Positions 1 through 8,238 of a stretch of 64,000 bases of DNA are shown here, one piece after another. This DNA is from Sporolactobacillus sp. THM19-2. Lineage in GTDB: Bacteria > Bacillota > Bacilli > Bacillales > Sporolactobacillaceae. Numbering within the stretch: the first letter of the stretch is position 1; each line of letters starts with the position of its first letter. Location: positions 186,001-250,000 of the forward strand of contig NZ_SEMC01000002.1 in NCBI RefSeq assembly GCF_004153195.1, read 5' to 3'. Below the pieces are notes generated by a model. The model was not told where the DNA came from. It searched no databases and saw nothing but the letters and a program-made list of their open reading frames with translations. Position numbers and translations under genes: made by a program.

Positions 1-803
1 CTGGCAATAGTAAAGAAGTGTGCCCCGAAAAGCCGGTCGATCGTCATCAGCGCGAGGGCAACGGTAAATGCCGGGAAGGCAAACATAATGATGACCGATG
101 TAATCAGGATCGACCAGGTGAACATGGGCATTTTAAACAGAGTCATGCCCGGTGCCCTCATTTTCAGGATCGTGACCAGGAAGTTAATCCCGGTCGCAAG
201 TGACCCGATACCGGAGATCTGCACCCCGATCAGATAATAGTTCTGTCCGACCCCCGGGTTCAGCTCCGACCCGGCATAAGGTGCATAACTTGACCATCCG
301 GCATCCGGAGAGCCCCCAATAACAAAGGACAGGTTGAACAACATGGCCCCAAAGAAGAAGAGCCAGAAGCTCAGGGCGTTCAGAAAAGGATACGCCACAT
401 CACGGGCACCGATCTGAAGCGGCACGGCGATGTTCATCAATCCGAAAATAAACGGCATGGCAACAAAAATAATCATGATCGTCCCGTGTGTGGTAAAGAC
501 CTGATTATAGTGATCCGCGCTAAGAAAATTCATGCCCGGAAGTGCAAGCTGCGTCCGCATCATCAAAGCGTCCACACCGCCGCGGAACAGCATCAGCAGC
601 GAGGCAATAATATACATGATGCCGATTTTCTTATGATCGACTGTGGTCAGCCATTCGTTCCACAGCCATTTCCACTTTTTAAAATATGTCAGTACAACCA
701 CGATAGCGATTGAAGCCAGAGCAATGGAGACGTCTGCCCCGTAGATCATTGGATCGCCGGTGACGAAGAACCATCCGAGAAATTCTTTAATTGATTCAAT
801 CAT
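1..803 (-). CDS. qoxB: Cytochrome aa3 quinol oxidase subunit I (partial)
   Basis: Subunit I of the haem-copper menaquinol oxidase, the membrane subunit that reduces oxygen and pumps protons. Only the N-terminal 267 residues lie in the window; the gene runs off the left edge on the minus strand. The translation from the ATG at 803 has the family hallmarks: [13 protein letters not shown] near the start, [35 protein letters not shown] with the haem-ligand His, and IGARDVAYP. The start overlaps the qoxA stop by 8 bases and has a strong GGAGGTGG ribosome site inside the end of qoxA, so the two are translationally coupled. It is close to Bacillus QoxB as I remember it; the assignment to a quinol rather than cytochrome c oxidase rests on that and on QoxA lacking a CuA site. 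Confidence 0.96.
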   Translation of the reverse strand, partial: MIESIKEFLGWFFVTGDPMIYGADVSIALASIAIVVVLTYFKKWKWLWNEWLTTVDHKKIGIMYIIASLLMLFRGGVDALMMRTQLALPGMNFLSADHYNQVFTTHGTIMIIFVAMPFIFGLMNIAVPLQIGARDVAYPFLNALSFWLFFFGAMLFNLSFVIGGSPDAGWSSYAPYAGSELNPGVGQNYYLIGVQISGIGSLATGINFLVTILKMRAPGMTLFKMPMFTWSILITSVIIMFAFPAFTVALALMTIDRLFGAHFFTIA

Positions 804-1740
804 GGGAATGCCCACCTCCTTCGCCGTCATTCATGTCCATTCCGGGCATCGCATGATCAGCCGGTGATTTGCCGGCATCCAGCGCTTCCATCTGTGCTTT
901 ATTGTAATTTTTTTCGGCAATTGCCGGGTATGAAGAGAATTCCTGCGGCTTGACCGTATTCGGCTCAAGCAGCTGTCTGAACTTCTCCTCAGTGAGCGCC
1001 GGTTTGTATTCCTTTGTATCGCTGACCCATTTATCAAACTCGGAAGCCGACCGCGCACTGACGGTAAAGGACATGTGTGAAAATCCCCGTCCGGAGTAAT
1101 TTGAGCTTCGGCCTTCATAATTGCCCGGCTTGTCGGCCTGCAGCCAGAGTTTCATCGGCATATCCGTCATGGTATACTGCTGACCGCCAAGCTCCGGCAC
1201 CCAGAATGCATTCATCGCGTCATAAGCGTGCAGTCTGAATTTCACAGGTGTTCCGGCGGGAATGACCACATAGTTCACTGTCTCGATTTTCTGATTCGGA
1301 TAACGGAACAGCCATTTCCACTGAACAGACATCACGTCGATAGTCAGCGCTTTGTTCTCTACTGTCTGCGGCGCAGCGGCTGTTGCTTTCGGCGCTTTGT
1401 CCAGGTCCCAGAGTGTTTTAATTGTCGGAACCGCCAGAAGGGTACAGATCACAACGGGCACAATCAGCCAGATGATTTCCAGTTTCCGGTTTCCTGTGTC
1501 GTTGGGATCATATCCCTTGCCTGATTTTCGGCCGAACCGAACCAGTACATAAATAAAGATAATAAGAACCACAGCCAGTACCAGACCCATCAAAATCAGC
1601 GACCAGACAATCAGGTGATACTGCTGACGTGCAACGGGTCCCTGAGGATTCAGTACAGCGATTTTTTCCGAACATCCGCCAAGGAGAATCAAAAGAGGTG
1701 CAAGTGCAGCCATTATCTTTAATTTGAAGGTCCTCTTCAT
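796..1740 (-). CDS. qoxA: Cytochrome aa3 quinol oxidase subunit II, lipoprotein
   Basis: Subunit II of the quinol oxidase, an extracellular domain anchored by lipid and two membrane helices. The ATG at 1740 is chosen over an upstream in-frame start at 1776 because it is followed by a lipoprotein signal (MKRTFKLK, hydrophobic core, LLGGC with the lipid Cys at 23) and preceded by a GGAAGG ribosome site. Helices fall at about residues 40-65 and 85-110, followed by a cupredoxin-like domain with [12 protein letters not shown] and [11 protein letters not shown]. The CuA ligand cysteines of cytochrome c oxidases are absent, as expected for a quinol oxidase. The C-terminus is Met/His/Asp-rich ([17 protein letters not shown]), which may bind metal. 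First gene of the qox operon. Confidence 0.95.
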   Translation of the reverse strand: MKRTFKLKIMAALAPLLILLGGCSEKIAVLNPQGPVARQQYHLIVWSLILMGLVLAVVLIIFIYVLVRFGRKSGKGYDPNDTGNRKLEIIWLIVPVVICTLLAVPTIKTLWDLDKAPKATAAAPQTVENKALTIDVMSVQWKWLFRYPNQKIETVNYVVIPAGTPVKFRLHAYDAMNAFWVPELGGQQYTMTDMPMKLWLQADKPGNYEGRSSNYSGRGFSHMSFTVSARSASEFDKWVSDTKEYKPALTEEKFRQLLEPNTVKPQEFSSYPAIAEKNYNKAQMEALDAGKSPADHAMPGMDMNDGEGGGHSHD

Positions 1741-2036
1741 TGTCTCTACCTTCCCCCTTCCACAATGCAAAACCATTTACTACGACCTATATATTTTGTC
1801 GATAAACATTCACATTATAGCATAAACTTTTTATGATAGTTTAATTGAATATTTATTGCAGTGATATATTTAACATTGACAAGCCATATAGGGTCAGCAG
1901 TATTAATGTTCACATATTAATCACACATTTATTATATAAGAACCATCTCAAAATATAAAGCGTTTTCATTCATCCGGACAGAACTGTTTCCTGAACAGGC
2001 CTCTGTTCCCTTTCCCCTTTCTGAACCCTGTCCGTA
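1741..2036. other. AT-rich upstream region of qoxAB
   Basis: Gene-free and very AT-rich. It should hold the qox promoter on the minus strand. I do not see a convincing -35/-10 pair. A weak cre-like string, ATGAAAACGCTTTATA on the minus strand near 1957-1972, has two mismatches to the CcpA consensus and is not claimed as a site. Confidence 0.4.
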
Positions 2037-2065
2037 TAAAAAAAGCTCCCCTGATCATCAGGGGG
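2037..2065 (-). terminator. Intrinsic terminator of the WxL operon
   Basis: On the minus strand CCCCTGAT and ATCAGGGG (2048-2055 and 2057-2064) form a hairpin followed by a T-run at 2044-2037. The stem overlaps the stop codon of the last WxL gene. Confidence 0.85.
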
Positions 2066-3356
2066 CATCAATCAACGTCCAGGTCAAAACAGAATGATAG
2101 GTTCCCGTATAGGCGTCTCCCGGGGACACATGCAGCAGCGGCCCGCTGTCATGATCCCAGGTCACCTTTTTATGCCCATGATCGACCGGACGGGTCGTCC
2201 CGCCAGCGACTTTATGGCTTTCACCATCCCCTGACCGAGCCGTTATTTGAGATGAATCACCGGCCAGCCCATAAACAGATAATGTCCCGGGCTTCAGGGA
2301 TTGACCCGATGCATTCATGAGCGGGGTGGCACTTACCCAAATGGACCACTGACCTGCCGCCTCGCCGCGTAAATCCTCTAGCTCAATGACCCAGTCGGAT
2401 GGGCTTTCTCTTGTAATCCACTGCGGTTCGGATGAAATCACAGTCGTTGCGAAGGTTAGCTGAGCGGGGACGTTTACAAACGACAATCCGCCGGGAACGA
2501 TGCGTACGGTAACGGTCCGGGTGGCAGTGATACCGTAGCTGTCCGTTGCCTGCCAGGTGACCCGGTAATCGCCGGCCAGCCACAAGTGATCATCACTGTT
2601 CACCGTGTCTTCCGTTACGGTCACCGTCGCATCCGGAACGACATCGCCCGTCTCTTCATCAATGACCCTGACTTGCCTTAAAGGCTCGAAGGGTTCCCCA
2701 TGGTTTCCGACCGGAAGAACCAGGACATGATTAGCGTCTGCGATCGAATCGATTAAATGGATCCCCATTTGGCGATACCATGTCGGCAGTGAAGCGGAGG
2801 AGGTCTGATCAAGGATCCTGCCTGTAAACATCAATTCTTTTGCCGGATTCGGCGGCAATTTTGATACGCCCATTTGATCGAGATGAATGGTCAGTGAATG
2901 CGAAATATTCACTGTACCGATTAAATTCAACAGACTGACATGTGCATAGCTCACGGAAAAGGAAACATCTCCCGTACTTTCGTCGATCTGTATCTCATCG
3001 CTGTCTACCGTTTGCGTTCCGTAACCGGTTATGAGTCCAAGCAGATTAATAATGGGATACTGATAGGACGCAGATAGATGATTTCTGAACCTGTCCGCAT
3101 CATGCATCAGGTAGCGTAATTCTTCAGGAATAGTAAAATGGACCGTATAACTTATATTGGATAAATCAAGGAGGATGGCCACGTTGGCTGTTCCATCCCA
3201 GCGCAGCATGACCGTCCCTCCCGAAAAGTCATTTGGCTGGTGCGTCAGGGAAAGGGGATTCATGGCCACAGGGGAGGCGGCCGCATAACTGCTGTGTATA
3301 TTCAGCGTAAAAAAAGAGAACACGGTCAGCAGAAAAAGCAAAAGAAATCTTCTCAT
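2058..3356 (-). CDS. Large secreted WxL-domain surface protein
   Basis: 432-residue exported protein. Residues 1-27 are a Sec signal peptide (MRRFLLLFLLTVFSFF, cut near YAA-AS). The middle is beta-rich with no motif I can name. Residues about 225-290 look like an Ig-like fold (RVIDEETGDVVPDATVTV, then GDYRVTWQATDSYG). The C-terminal 150 residues are a WxL domain with the two paired signatures WSIWVSA and, at the extreme end, VLTWTLIDAP. WxL domains bind peptidoglycan non-covalently in Gram-positive bacteria. The ATG overlaps the upstream stop by four bases (ATGA). It is the last gene of an operon with a DUF916/DUF3324 protein and a small WxL protein, the usual composition of these surface complexes. 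The ligand is unknown. Confidence 0.88.
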   Translation of the reverse strand: MRRFLLLFLLTVFSFFTLNIHSSYAAASPVAMNPLSLTHQPNDFSGGTVMLRWDGTANVAILLDLSNISYTVHFTIPEELRYLMHDADRFRNHLSASYQYPIINLLGLITGYGTQTVDSDEIQIDESTGDVSFSVSYAHVSLLNLIGTVNISHSLTIHLDQMGVSKLPPNPAKELMFTGRILDQTSSASLPTWYRQMGIHLIDSIADANHVLVLPVGNHGEPFEPLRQVRVIDEETGDVVPDATVTVTEDTVNSDDHLWLAGDYRVTWQATDSYGITATRTVTVRIVPGGLSFVNVPAQLTFATTVISSEPQWITRESPSDWVIELEDLRGEAAGQWSIWVSATPLMNASGQSLKPGTLSVYGLAGDSSQITARSGDGESHKVAGGTTRPVDHGHKKVTWDHDSGPLLHVSPGDAYTGTYHSVLTWTLIDAP

Positions 3357-4375
3357 TTATTCGTCCGTCCTTTTTTCTCTCTTTTACTCTTTCTCTGCCG
3401 TTTGCCAAGCAGGTAAAAAATGACTGCAATACATACGATGAAAACTGCGCCTCCCAGCCATTTATAGAAGGGGGCACCGGGTGACAGGCGATGCGGGGGC
3501 GCCGCTTCATCTCCCTTAATGACAAACGTCCTGTCAGCCTTCCAGCTTTGCCCGTTCGCTTCAGCGGACAGGTGTACGACATATTTTCCGGGGTGGAGAC
3601 TGGCAAGATTCCGGATAATCGGCAGATCGAAATTTGAATTCGGTGCCATGCGCATATTCTTCCTGATACTGGACTGCAGGATTTTTTCAGACCCTGCCTT
3701 CATGAGCCGAGTCTTCACAGACAGGTCATGAACAATGACAGGTCTGCTGTTTTGAATGTTCACCGACACAATTTTTTGATTGTTCAGCGTTTGCTTTTTG
3801 ATTGAATTGAAATGAAGGTCAGGCTGAACTGCCGTTCCCTCAGTCAGTTTCAGCCCGATGACATAAGCATATTGGTTTTGAACCAAAACGGCCGGGTGCT
3901 TTTGCGTCTCTACCGTCGAATTGTTCTTTTCAATAAAATGAATGCTTCCCAGTATCACGCCATTTTGCTTTTCTTCCGGCATAACCAGCTTAAGAGGAAG
4001 CAGTCTGGACTCCCGGCCGTTTAGAGTGACAGGCCTCACCTGCTTCACGATTGACGTCAGCGGGAATTTCATGCTTTCATCCATTTTTGCATGCTTGTCC
4101 GTATAATTGATATCGCCGTAAAGCGTGGTTGTTGCATTGATGATCGATGGAATGACCGTAATTTTCTGGTCGGATATATTGTCGATTCTCACCTGAATCG
4201 TCTGAGTCTGCTTCGGTACCATTCTTAAGTCAAAATAAGTCTGACGTTTATCTATTTGATTGTTCGGAATGATGGCAGTCACTGAAAAATGTGTTGGCGC
4301 CGCATGGGCCATATTTCCTGTAACCAGACCGATGGCAAAACAGGCAAGAACAGACAGCCATTTAATCATTTTCAT
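3353..4375 (-). CDS. DUF916/DUF3324 WxL-complex membrane protein
   Basis: 340-residue exported, membrane-anchored protein. The ATG at 4375 follows a GAGGTG ribosome site by seven bases and begins a signal peptide ending near HAA-AP. Next come the DUF916 domain (peptidoglycan-binding, about residues 28-150, with FDLRMVPKQTQTIQVRIDN and VTPxII-type strands) and the DUF3324 domain (about 155-290), which in characterised WxL systems binds host or partner proteins. A single C-terminal helix (WLGGAVFIVCIAVIFYLLG) is followed by a strongly basic tail (KRQRKSKREKKGRTNK). This is the standard companion of WxL proteins and lies between the two of them. Domain names are from knowledge of WxL loci, not from a search. 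Confidence 0.9.
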   Translation of the reverse strand: MKMIKWLSVLACFAIGLVTGNMAHAAPTHFSVTAIIPNNQIDKRQTYFDLRMVPKQTQTIQVRIDNISDQKITVIPSIINATTTLYGDINYTDKHAKMDESMKFPLTSIVKQVRPVTLNGRESRLLPLKLVMPEEKQNGVILGSIHFIEKNNSTVETQKHPAVLVQNQYAYVIGLKLTEGTAVQPDLHFNSIKKQTLNNQKIVSVNIQNSRPVIVHDLSVKTRLMKAGSEKILQSSIRKNMRMAPNSNFDLPIIRNLASLHPGKYVVHLSAEANGQSWKADRTFVIKGDEAAPPHRLSPGAPFYKWLGGAVFIVCIAVIFYLLGKRQRKSKREKKGRTNK

Positions 4376-4421
4376 CTGACGAACACCTCGTTCCCGTTTG
4401 TGACAAAACATACCCTCGGTG

Positions 4422-5066
4422 TTACTCAACCGGAGTATTGTTCAACGTCCAGGTGATCGTCGTCGTATAGGGTTCCCCGCTGAACGCTTCACCAGGGTTG
4501 ATTTTCAGATGAACCTGATTGTATTCCCAGTTGATCGCCCAGGTTCCCATTCCCTGATGCTGATCTGCCCCGGCGCCTGCGATAACGACAGGAACCGGAT
4601 TGCCGCTCGCATCCACGGTATCTGCTGTAACGGACGGGGAAACGATCGGTGGCTGCGATACGCTTCCATTCCCGTTGAGATTCTGCGACTGATCAATGAC
4701 GATATTCCCCCCGTCCAATGTTTTTCCGGACGGAGTCTGCAATTTAGGGGCCTGCACCGTGACTTCCCAGCCGGTGCCCGTTCCCCGGTTATCCGTTACG
4801 GTTAAAGTCGGATGGCTTTCCGTGTTTAGCGTATAATCCTGCGGCTGTGAGGAGAGGGTCTGTGTCCCGAAGTTAAAGATATCCGGCACCTTGTCCAGCC
4901 TTAACGCTCCGGTATTTTCTCCCGAACCCCCGTTATCCTCCGGTTGGAAGGTGACTGTCGCCTGTGTGGCGGACGACTGCGGCTCTGCTGCGAAAGCCCG
5001 AGGACTAATCCCGATCACCAGGCCTGCCAGTAGTAATCCCGTGAGTATCATTTTTAGATAGCGCAT
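4422..5066 (-). CDS. Small secreted WxL-domain protein
   Basis: 214 residues from the ATG at 5066, which has an excellent AAGGAGG site. The signal peptide (MRYLKMILTGLLLAGLVIG) is cut after AFA-AE. The mature protein is essentially one WxL domain: ALRLDKVPDIFNFG near the start, the first W-motif GTGWEVTVQAP, and the second TTITWTLNNTPVE at the end. Proteins of this size coat the cell wall in lactobacilli, enterococci and Listeria. It is the first gene of the three-gene WxL operon, and a cre-like box lies about 95 bases upstream, suggesting carbon-source control. Confidence 0.9.
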   Translation of the reverse strand: MRYLKMILTGLLLAGLVIGISPRAFAAEPQSSATQATVTFQPEDNGGSGENTGALRLDKVPDIFNFGTQTLSSQPQDYTLNTESHPTLTVTDNRGTGTGWEVTVQAPKLQTPSGKTLDGGNIVIDQSQNLNGNGSVSQPPIVSPSVTADTVDASGNPVPVVIAGAGADQHQGMGTWAINWEYNQVHLKINPGEAFSGEPYTTTITWTLNNTPVE

Positions 5067-5159
5067 CTTAAATTCCTCCTTTTGAAATCCTTTGCCCGGC
5101 ATGACTCCACAGAAAGAATACACATCGGCCAAATCAAATTGTTGAGAAATGCAGATGAA

Positions 5160-5175
5160 TTAAAGCGCTTTCATT
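5160..5175 (-). promoter_or_regulatory. Candidate cre (CcpA) box upstream of the WxL operon
   Basis: ATGAAAGCGCTTTAAT on the minus strand matches the CcpA consensus WTGNNARCGNWWWCAW at all but one position. It lies about 95 bases upstream of the first WxL gene. No matching -10 element is obvious. Confidence 0.5.
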
Positions 5176-5177
5176 TA

Positions 5178-5359
5178 CTGGTTGACACTTAGGAAAAGAA
5201 GACCACACGTCTCATGAAAGGGACTGGTCATCTTTACCTAAGACTATTTTATCAATACAACATCTGATAATTATGCCCTTTTTACAAAAAGTTATGACAA
5301 TTTGTTTACGCGCCTTACCATGCGCTTCTCTTACCGTATACCCTCCTTGGATCAGCAGA
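5178..5359. other. AT-rich gene-free region upstream of the WxL operon
   Basis: AT-rich spacer between the WxL operon and the repeat that follows. Minus-strand TTGTCA and CATAAT strings near 5270-5300 are 19 bases apart, too far for a confident promoter call. Confidence 0.3.
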
Positions 5360-5520
5360 TTTTAGACCGGGGGAGGGCATGCTGACCTGAGAGGCCGCCT
5401 GTTTCACCCGCAGCCATTTTCAGTGAAGTGGAGCTGCAATCCGTTGGGGATTTTTCGGGCGCACAGGCGTGCCCGTGCAGGCGTTGCAACGGGGTGCCCT
5501 CATTTTTCAGTCTGGGTGGC
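5360..5520 (+). repeat. Degenerate partial copy of the dispersed 115-bp repeat
   Basis: Contains GACCTGAGAGG followed by a CCGCCTGTTTCACCCGCAG-like end, resembling the 3' part of the dispersed repeat at 6788-6901. Strings such as GGGGATTTTTCGGGCG further right resemble its middle. It appears to be a decayed copy in tandem with the clear copy that follows. Confidence 0.45.
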
Positions 5521-5633
5521 ATCCCCAAATGATTGTTCGTTGATCTATCGGGTTTTTTGCAGGCGTTTATCCCCCACCCGGGCCTGTTCGTTTACCTTCA
5601 TGACCTGAGGGGTACTACCCGTTCACGCGAAAT
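5519..5633 (+). repeat. Dispersed intergenic repeat, copy A
   Basis: About 115 bases closely matching 6788-6901 in the same orientation. Shared blocks are GATTGTTCGTTG, TTTTTGCAGGCGTTTATCCC, CCACCCGGGCCTGTTCGTTT and TCATGACCTGAG, ending ACCCGTTCACGCG. No ORF is conserved between copies. Confidence 0.8.
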
Positions 5634-5680
5634 AAAATGCGGTTTGTACTGAACATCTTTTGAAATCGTGCACGTGGACA

Positions 5681-6325
5681 TCATTTGGCGGATTTCATCA
5701 GTTTCCGATAAATCCAGTAAGAATACACCAGTGGAAGAACCGCCAGGATAATCAATAACGCGATCGTCAGAATGATCGGCCATGGATCTGGCAGAAATCC
5801 AGCAATAATCAGCAGAACCCCGGCAATAATCATCACTTTTGCTCCAACGCGATGTGTCTTTTTCCAGACTGTTTCATTACTCAGTGTCCAGGGCGTCCGG
5901 ATACCCAGGAAAAAATTGGGCTTCACCGATTGCGTAAAGTTACCCAGAATAATAAAAATGGCACCCAGGAGAAACTGCATCAGATGGGAAACCGGTACAT
6001 CGTAGCCCATACCGCTGATCACCGCCATGACATTGATAGCAGCAAAAAACAGCATAATGGACGTCTGAATCCAGTCATAGCTTCGTGTAAAGTACTTATA
6101 ATTGTGTCGATGCGGATCCACTTTCGGCAGGATAACAAAGAGCAGGTACAGTAAAACCATTGGGACCGTCAGACTGACCATCCCACTGAATTTTGAAGTG
6201 TATCGGTCAACCTGACCCGCCGCATTCCAGTGAATCGGTATCTGATTTCCAAGCTTCGGATAAAAAATCAGCCAGATAACCAAAGTAGCTGTAATGACTG
6301 CCAGTGGCAGCACATGTTTTCTCAT
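5681..6325 (-). CDS. sdpI: SdpI-family membrane protein
   Basis: 214 residues with about six predicted helices. The N-terminal part (residues 1-75) matches the DUF1648 segment: IPIHWNAAGQVDRYTSK, where B. subtilis SdpI has a similar IPxHWN motif. The C-terminal part carries NFFLGIRTPWTLSNETVWKKTHR, the SdpI-family signature. In B. subtilis SdpI gives immunity to the SDP cannibalism toxin and also sequesters the repressor SdpR at the membrane. Here it is the second gene after an SdpR-like regulator, two bases apart, but no sdpABC toxin genes are in the window. It may protect against toxins of other strains or have another envelope role. The family is clear; immunity is inferred. Confidence 0.88.
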   Translation of the reverse strand: MRKHVLPLAVITATLVIWLIFYPKLGNQIPIHWNAAGQVDRYTSKFSGMVSLTVPMVLLYLLFVILPKVDPHRHNYKYFTRSYDWIQTSIMLFFAAINVMAVISGMGYDVPVSHLMQFLLGAIFIILGNFTQSVKPNFFLGIRTPWTLSNETVWKKTHRVGAKVMIIAGVLLIIAGFLPDPWPIILTIALLIILAVLPLVYSYWIYRKLMKSAK

Positions 6326-6327
6326 TA

Positions 6328-6594
6328 TTATGGCTCCTTTTTCAGAAAGTGTATTGCCCAGCCGATAAATTCCTGAAATACCGTCGTGTTCAGTGAATAG
6401 ACGACAAACTGTCCCTTTTTGACAGCGTTGACCAGGCCGGCATTCTTCAACAGTTTCAAATGCTGAGAGATACTGGGCTTTGACATGTCAAAGTGACTGG
6501 AGATTTCGCCCGCTGTCAGTTCTTTTTCCTTCAGCAGATTGAGAATTTTTCGACGTGTTGGATCTGAAAGTGCCTTGAATGTTTCATTTTTCAC
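6328..6594 (-). CDS. sdpR: ArsR-family repressor, SdpR-like
   Basis: 88-residue winged-helix protein. It opens MKNETFKALSDPTRRKILNLL, has the recognition helix in DMSKPSISQHLKLLKNAGL and a wing at KKGQFVVYSLN. It lacks the Cys-rich metal site of metal-sensing ArsR proteins, as does SdpR. It precedes sdpI in a two-gene operon. In B. subtilis SdpR represses its own operon until SdpI captures it, and the palindrome at 6642-6655 just upstream is a likely autoregulatory operator. Confidence 0.88.
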   Translation of the reverse strand: MKNETFKALSDPTRRKILNLLKEKELTAGEISSHFDMSKPSISQHLKLLKNAGLVNAVKKGQFVVYSLNTTVFQEFIGWAIHFLKKEP

Positions 6595-6641
6595 ATCTCA
6601 TGCCTCACATGTTTCCTGACTTTTCTATTTATATATTTAAC

Positions 6642-6655
6642 TATTTAGCTAAATA
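6642..6655. promoter_or_regulatory. Palindromic operator candidate for SdpR
   Basis: TATTTAGCTAAATA is a perfect 14-bp palindrome about 50 bases upstream of the sdpR start, in AT-rich promoter sequence. Its position suits autorepression by the ArsR-family protein. Confidence 0.55.
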
Positions 6656-6787
6656 ATAAAATAAAAAACAGCATTGCACAACTGTCATGTCGTTTTTCGG
6701 AACAGGCCTGGTGACTATTTCCCTGTACCTGCCTCCCGCGGGGAGACCGTTCAATAAAGCGAAGCTTCAACCAGTGGAAGTTTTTTG

Positions 6788-6901
6788 CATCCCCCGCGGA
6801 TTGTTCGTTGCATCCATCGGGATTTTTGCAGGCGTTTATCCCCCACCCGGGCCTGTTCGTTTACCCTCATGACCTGAGAGGTACTGCCCGTTCATGCGGG
6901 A
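6788..6901 (+). repeat. Dispersed intergenic repeat, copy B
   Basis: The cleanest copy of the repeat. From left to right it contains GATTGTTCGTTGCATCC, GGGATTTTTGCAGGCGTTTA, CCACCCGGGCCTGTTCGTTT, CCTCATGACCTGAGAGG (a small hairpin) and CTGCCCGTTCATGCGGG (another). It ends directly against the terminator of the LysM hydrolase gene. Confidence 0.85.
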
Positions 6902-6902
6902 T

Positions 6903-6926
6903 AAAAAAAGAGCGGTTTTTCCGCTC
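6903..6926 (-). terminator. Intrinsic terminator after the NlpC/P60-LysM gene
   Basis: On the minus strand GAGCGG-AAAAA-CCGCTC followed by seven Ts (6909-6903), about 30 bases after the stop codon. Confidence 0.9.
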
Positions 6927-6954
6927 CTGGGTTCTATTCAATTGAACAGTTCTG

Positions 6955-8031
6955 TTATCCCGGGATGATCAGATGCTGCCCGGGGTAAATAACGGTCGCT
7001 GAAAGGTTATTCGCACGCATCAGACGATTTACCGTAATGCCATGCGCAGTCGCAATTTCCCACAGACTGTCCCCGCTGACAACTGTATATCGGCTGTCTG
7101 AAGTACCCGTAGTTGGACGGGCCTGGTCCGTCTGAGCAGCCGGTGCCGCACTGCCGGACAGCTTCAGTTTCTGTCCGGGGAAAATCAGATCTGTTCGCAG
7201 GCCGTTCACTGACTTGATCGCACTGACCGTCGTCCCTTTTGCGATGGCAATTGCCCACAGACTGTCTCCGCTCTTTACCGTATAGGTTGCTTCAGACGCT
7301 GAAGAAGCTTTCGCCGGCTGTGATGACGCCGGTCCGGCCTGTGAAGACGGTGCGGTGGCGCCGGATGAAGCGGTCAGCTTCAGCTTTTGTCCAGGGAAAA
7401 TCAGATCCGTTCCCAGACCGTTTGCTGACTTGATCGCACCGACCGATGTTCCGTGGCTCCGGGCAATTGCCCAAAGGCTGTCCCCACTCTTAACCGTGTA
7501 GTCCGATGATGTGCTGTTTCCCGGCTTCTGATTCTGTTCGGGAGTAGAAACAGGCGTTGACGGCGCCGCGACACGGCGCGCTGTCACAAATTTCTCTTCC
7601 CAGTAATTCTGCGACCCGCCCCCGCTGAATACATTTGTTATATGTACGCCGACCGTTTCTTCGGAGCTGATCATCTGTCCGCCGCCGATGTAAATACCAA
7701 CATGGTGAATCCTTCCATCACCCAGCGTATCAAAGAAGAGGAGGTCACCCGGCTGAAGAGCGGATCGATCGACTGCCGCCCCCGTTCCTGCCTGCAGCGC
7801 CGAATTTCGCGGCAGCTTCATCCCCATAACTTCCCTGAAAATGAACTGAGTAAATGATGAACAATCAAAGGCATCCGTTGAATAGGCCGGAGCAGCATAC
7901 TTATAGGGTTTCCCCTGAAATTGTTCCGCTTTTCTGACAATGTCCTGGCCACTTGCAGCAAAGGCTTCCTGAGCCGTAAGTGACAGGAAAAGACCGCCTG
8001 CAAGAGCAGCAGGAACGACCAGTTTTTTCAT
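6955..8031 (-). CDS. NlpC/P60 cell-wall hydrolase with three LysM domains
   Basis: 358-residue secreted peptidoglycan hydrolase. The ATG at 8031 follows GGAGGG by seven bases and starts a signal peptide (MKKLVVPAALAGGLFLSLTAQEAFA). Residues about 27-160 are an NlpC/P60 domain with catalytic Cys57 (DAFDCSSFTQF) and His110 (IHHVGIYIG). Three LysM repeats follow, each starting YTVKSGDSLWAIA or close to it and ending FPGQKLKL or YPGQHLIIPG, separated by Ser/Ala/Pro/Gln-rich linkers. LysM binds glycan strands and NlpC/P60 usually cuts the D-Glu to meso-diaminopimelate bond. In B. subtilis LytE, LytF and CwlS the LysM domains come first and the catalytic domain last; here the order is reversed. Confidence 0.93.
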   Translation of the reverse strand: MKKLVVPAALAGGLFLSLTAQEAFAASGQDIVRKAEQFQGKPYKYAAPAYSTDAFDCSSFTQFIFREVMGMKLPRNSALQAGTGAAVDRSALQPGDLLFFDTLGDGRIHHVGIYIGGGQMISSEETVGVHITNVFSGGGSQNYWEEKFVTARRVAAPSTPVSTPEQNQKPGNSTSSDYTVKSGDSLWAIARSHGTSVGAIKSANGLGTDLIFPGQKLKLTASSGATAPSSQAGPASSQPAKASSASEATYTVKSGDSLWAIAIAKGTTVSAIKSVNGLRTDLIFPGQKLKLSGSAAPAAQTDQARPTTGTSDSRYTVVSGDSLWEIATAHGITVNRLMRANNLSATVIYPGQHLIIPG

Positions 8032-8208
8032 CTGTGACTCCCTCCAGACTGACACAGTATCTGTGTGGTATAGGTTGATTAAGGCAAATGTATGATCTGC
8101 CTGATCTATCGGTTTCTGATATGAATATTTTACCACAGAATTCCATCATCCGGTCAGCCCTGGGTGGAGAAAATTCAATGGGCTCCTGAACATAAGACAT
8201 GCAAACAG

Positions 8209-8234
8209 CAGGCAGTTGCCCGGGCATCTGCCTG
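8209..8234 (-). terminator. Hairpin at the end of msrAB, possible terminator
   Basis: CAGGCAG and CTGCCTG flank an inner TGCC/GGCA stem, giving a strong hairpin five bases after the msrAB stop on the minus strand. The T-run after it is poor (CTGTTTGC), so termination may be incomplete. Confidence 0.5.
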
Positions 8235-8238
8235 ATGT

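Noticed and set aside
1873-1900. Plus-strand TTGACA with TATTAA in the qox upstream region
   Set aside because: Spacing is 19 bases and no plus-strand gene follows.
1957-1972. cre box upstream of qoxA
   Set aside because: Two mismatches to the consensus, one in the conserved CA, and no promoter to anchor it.
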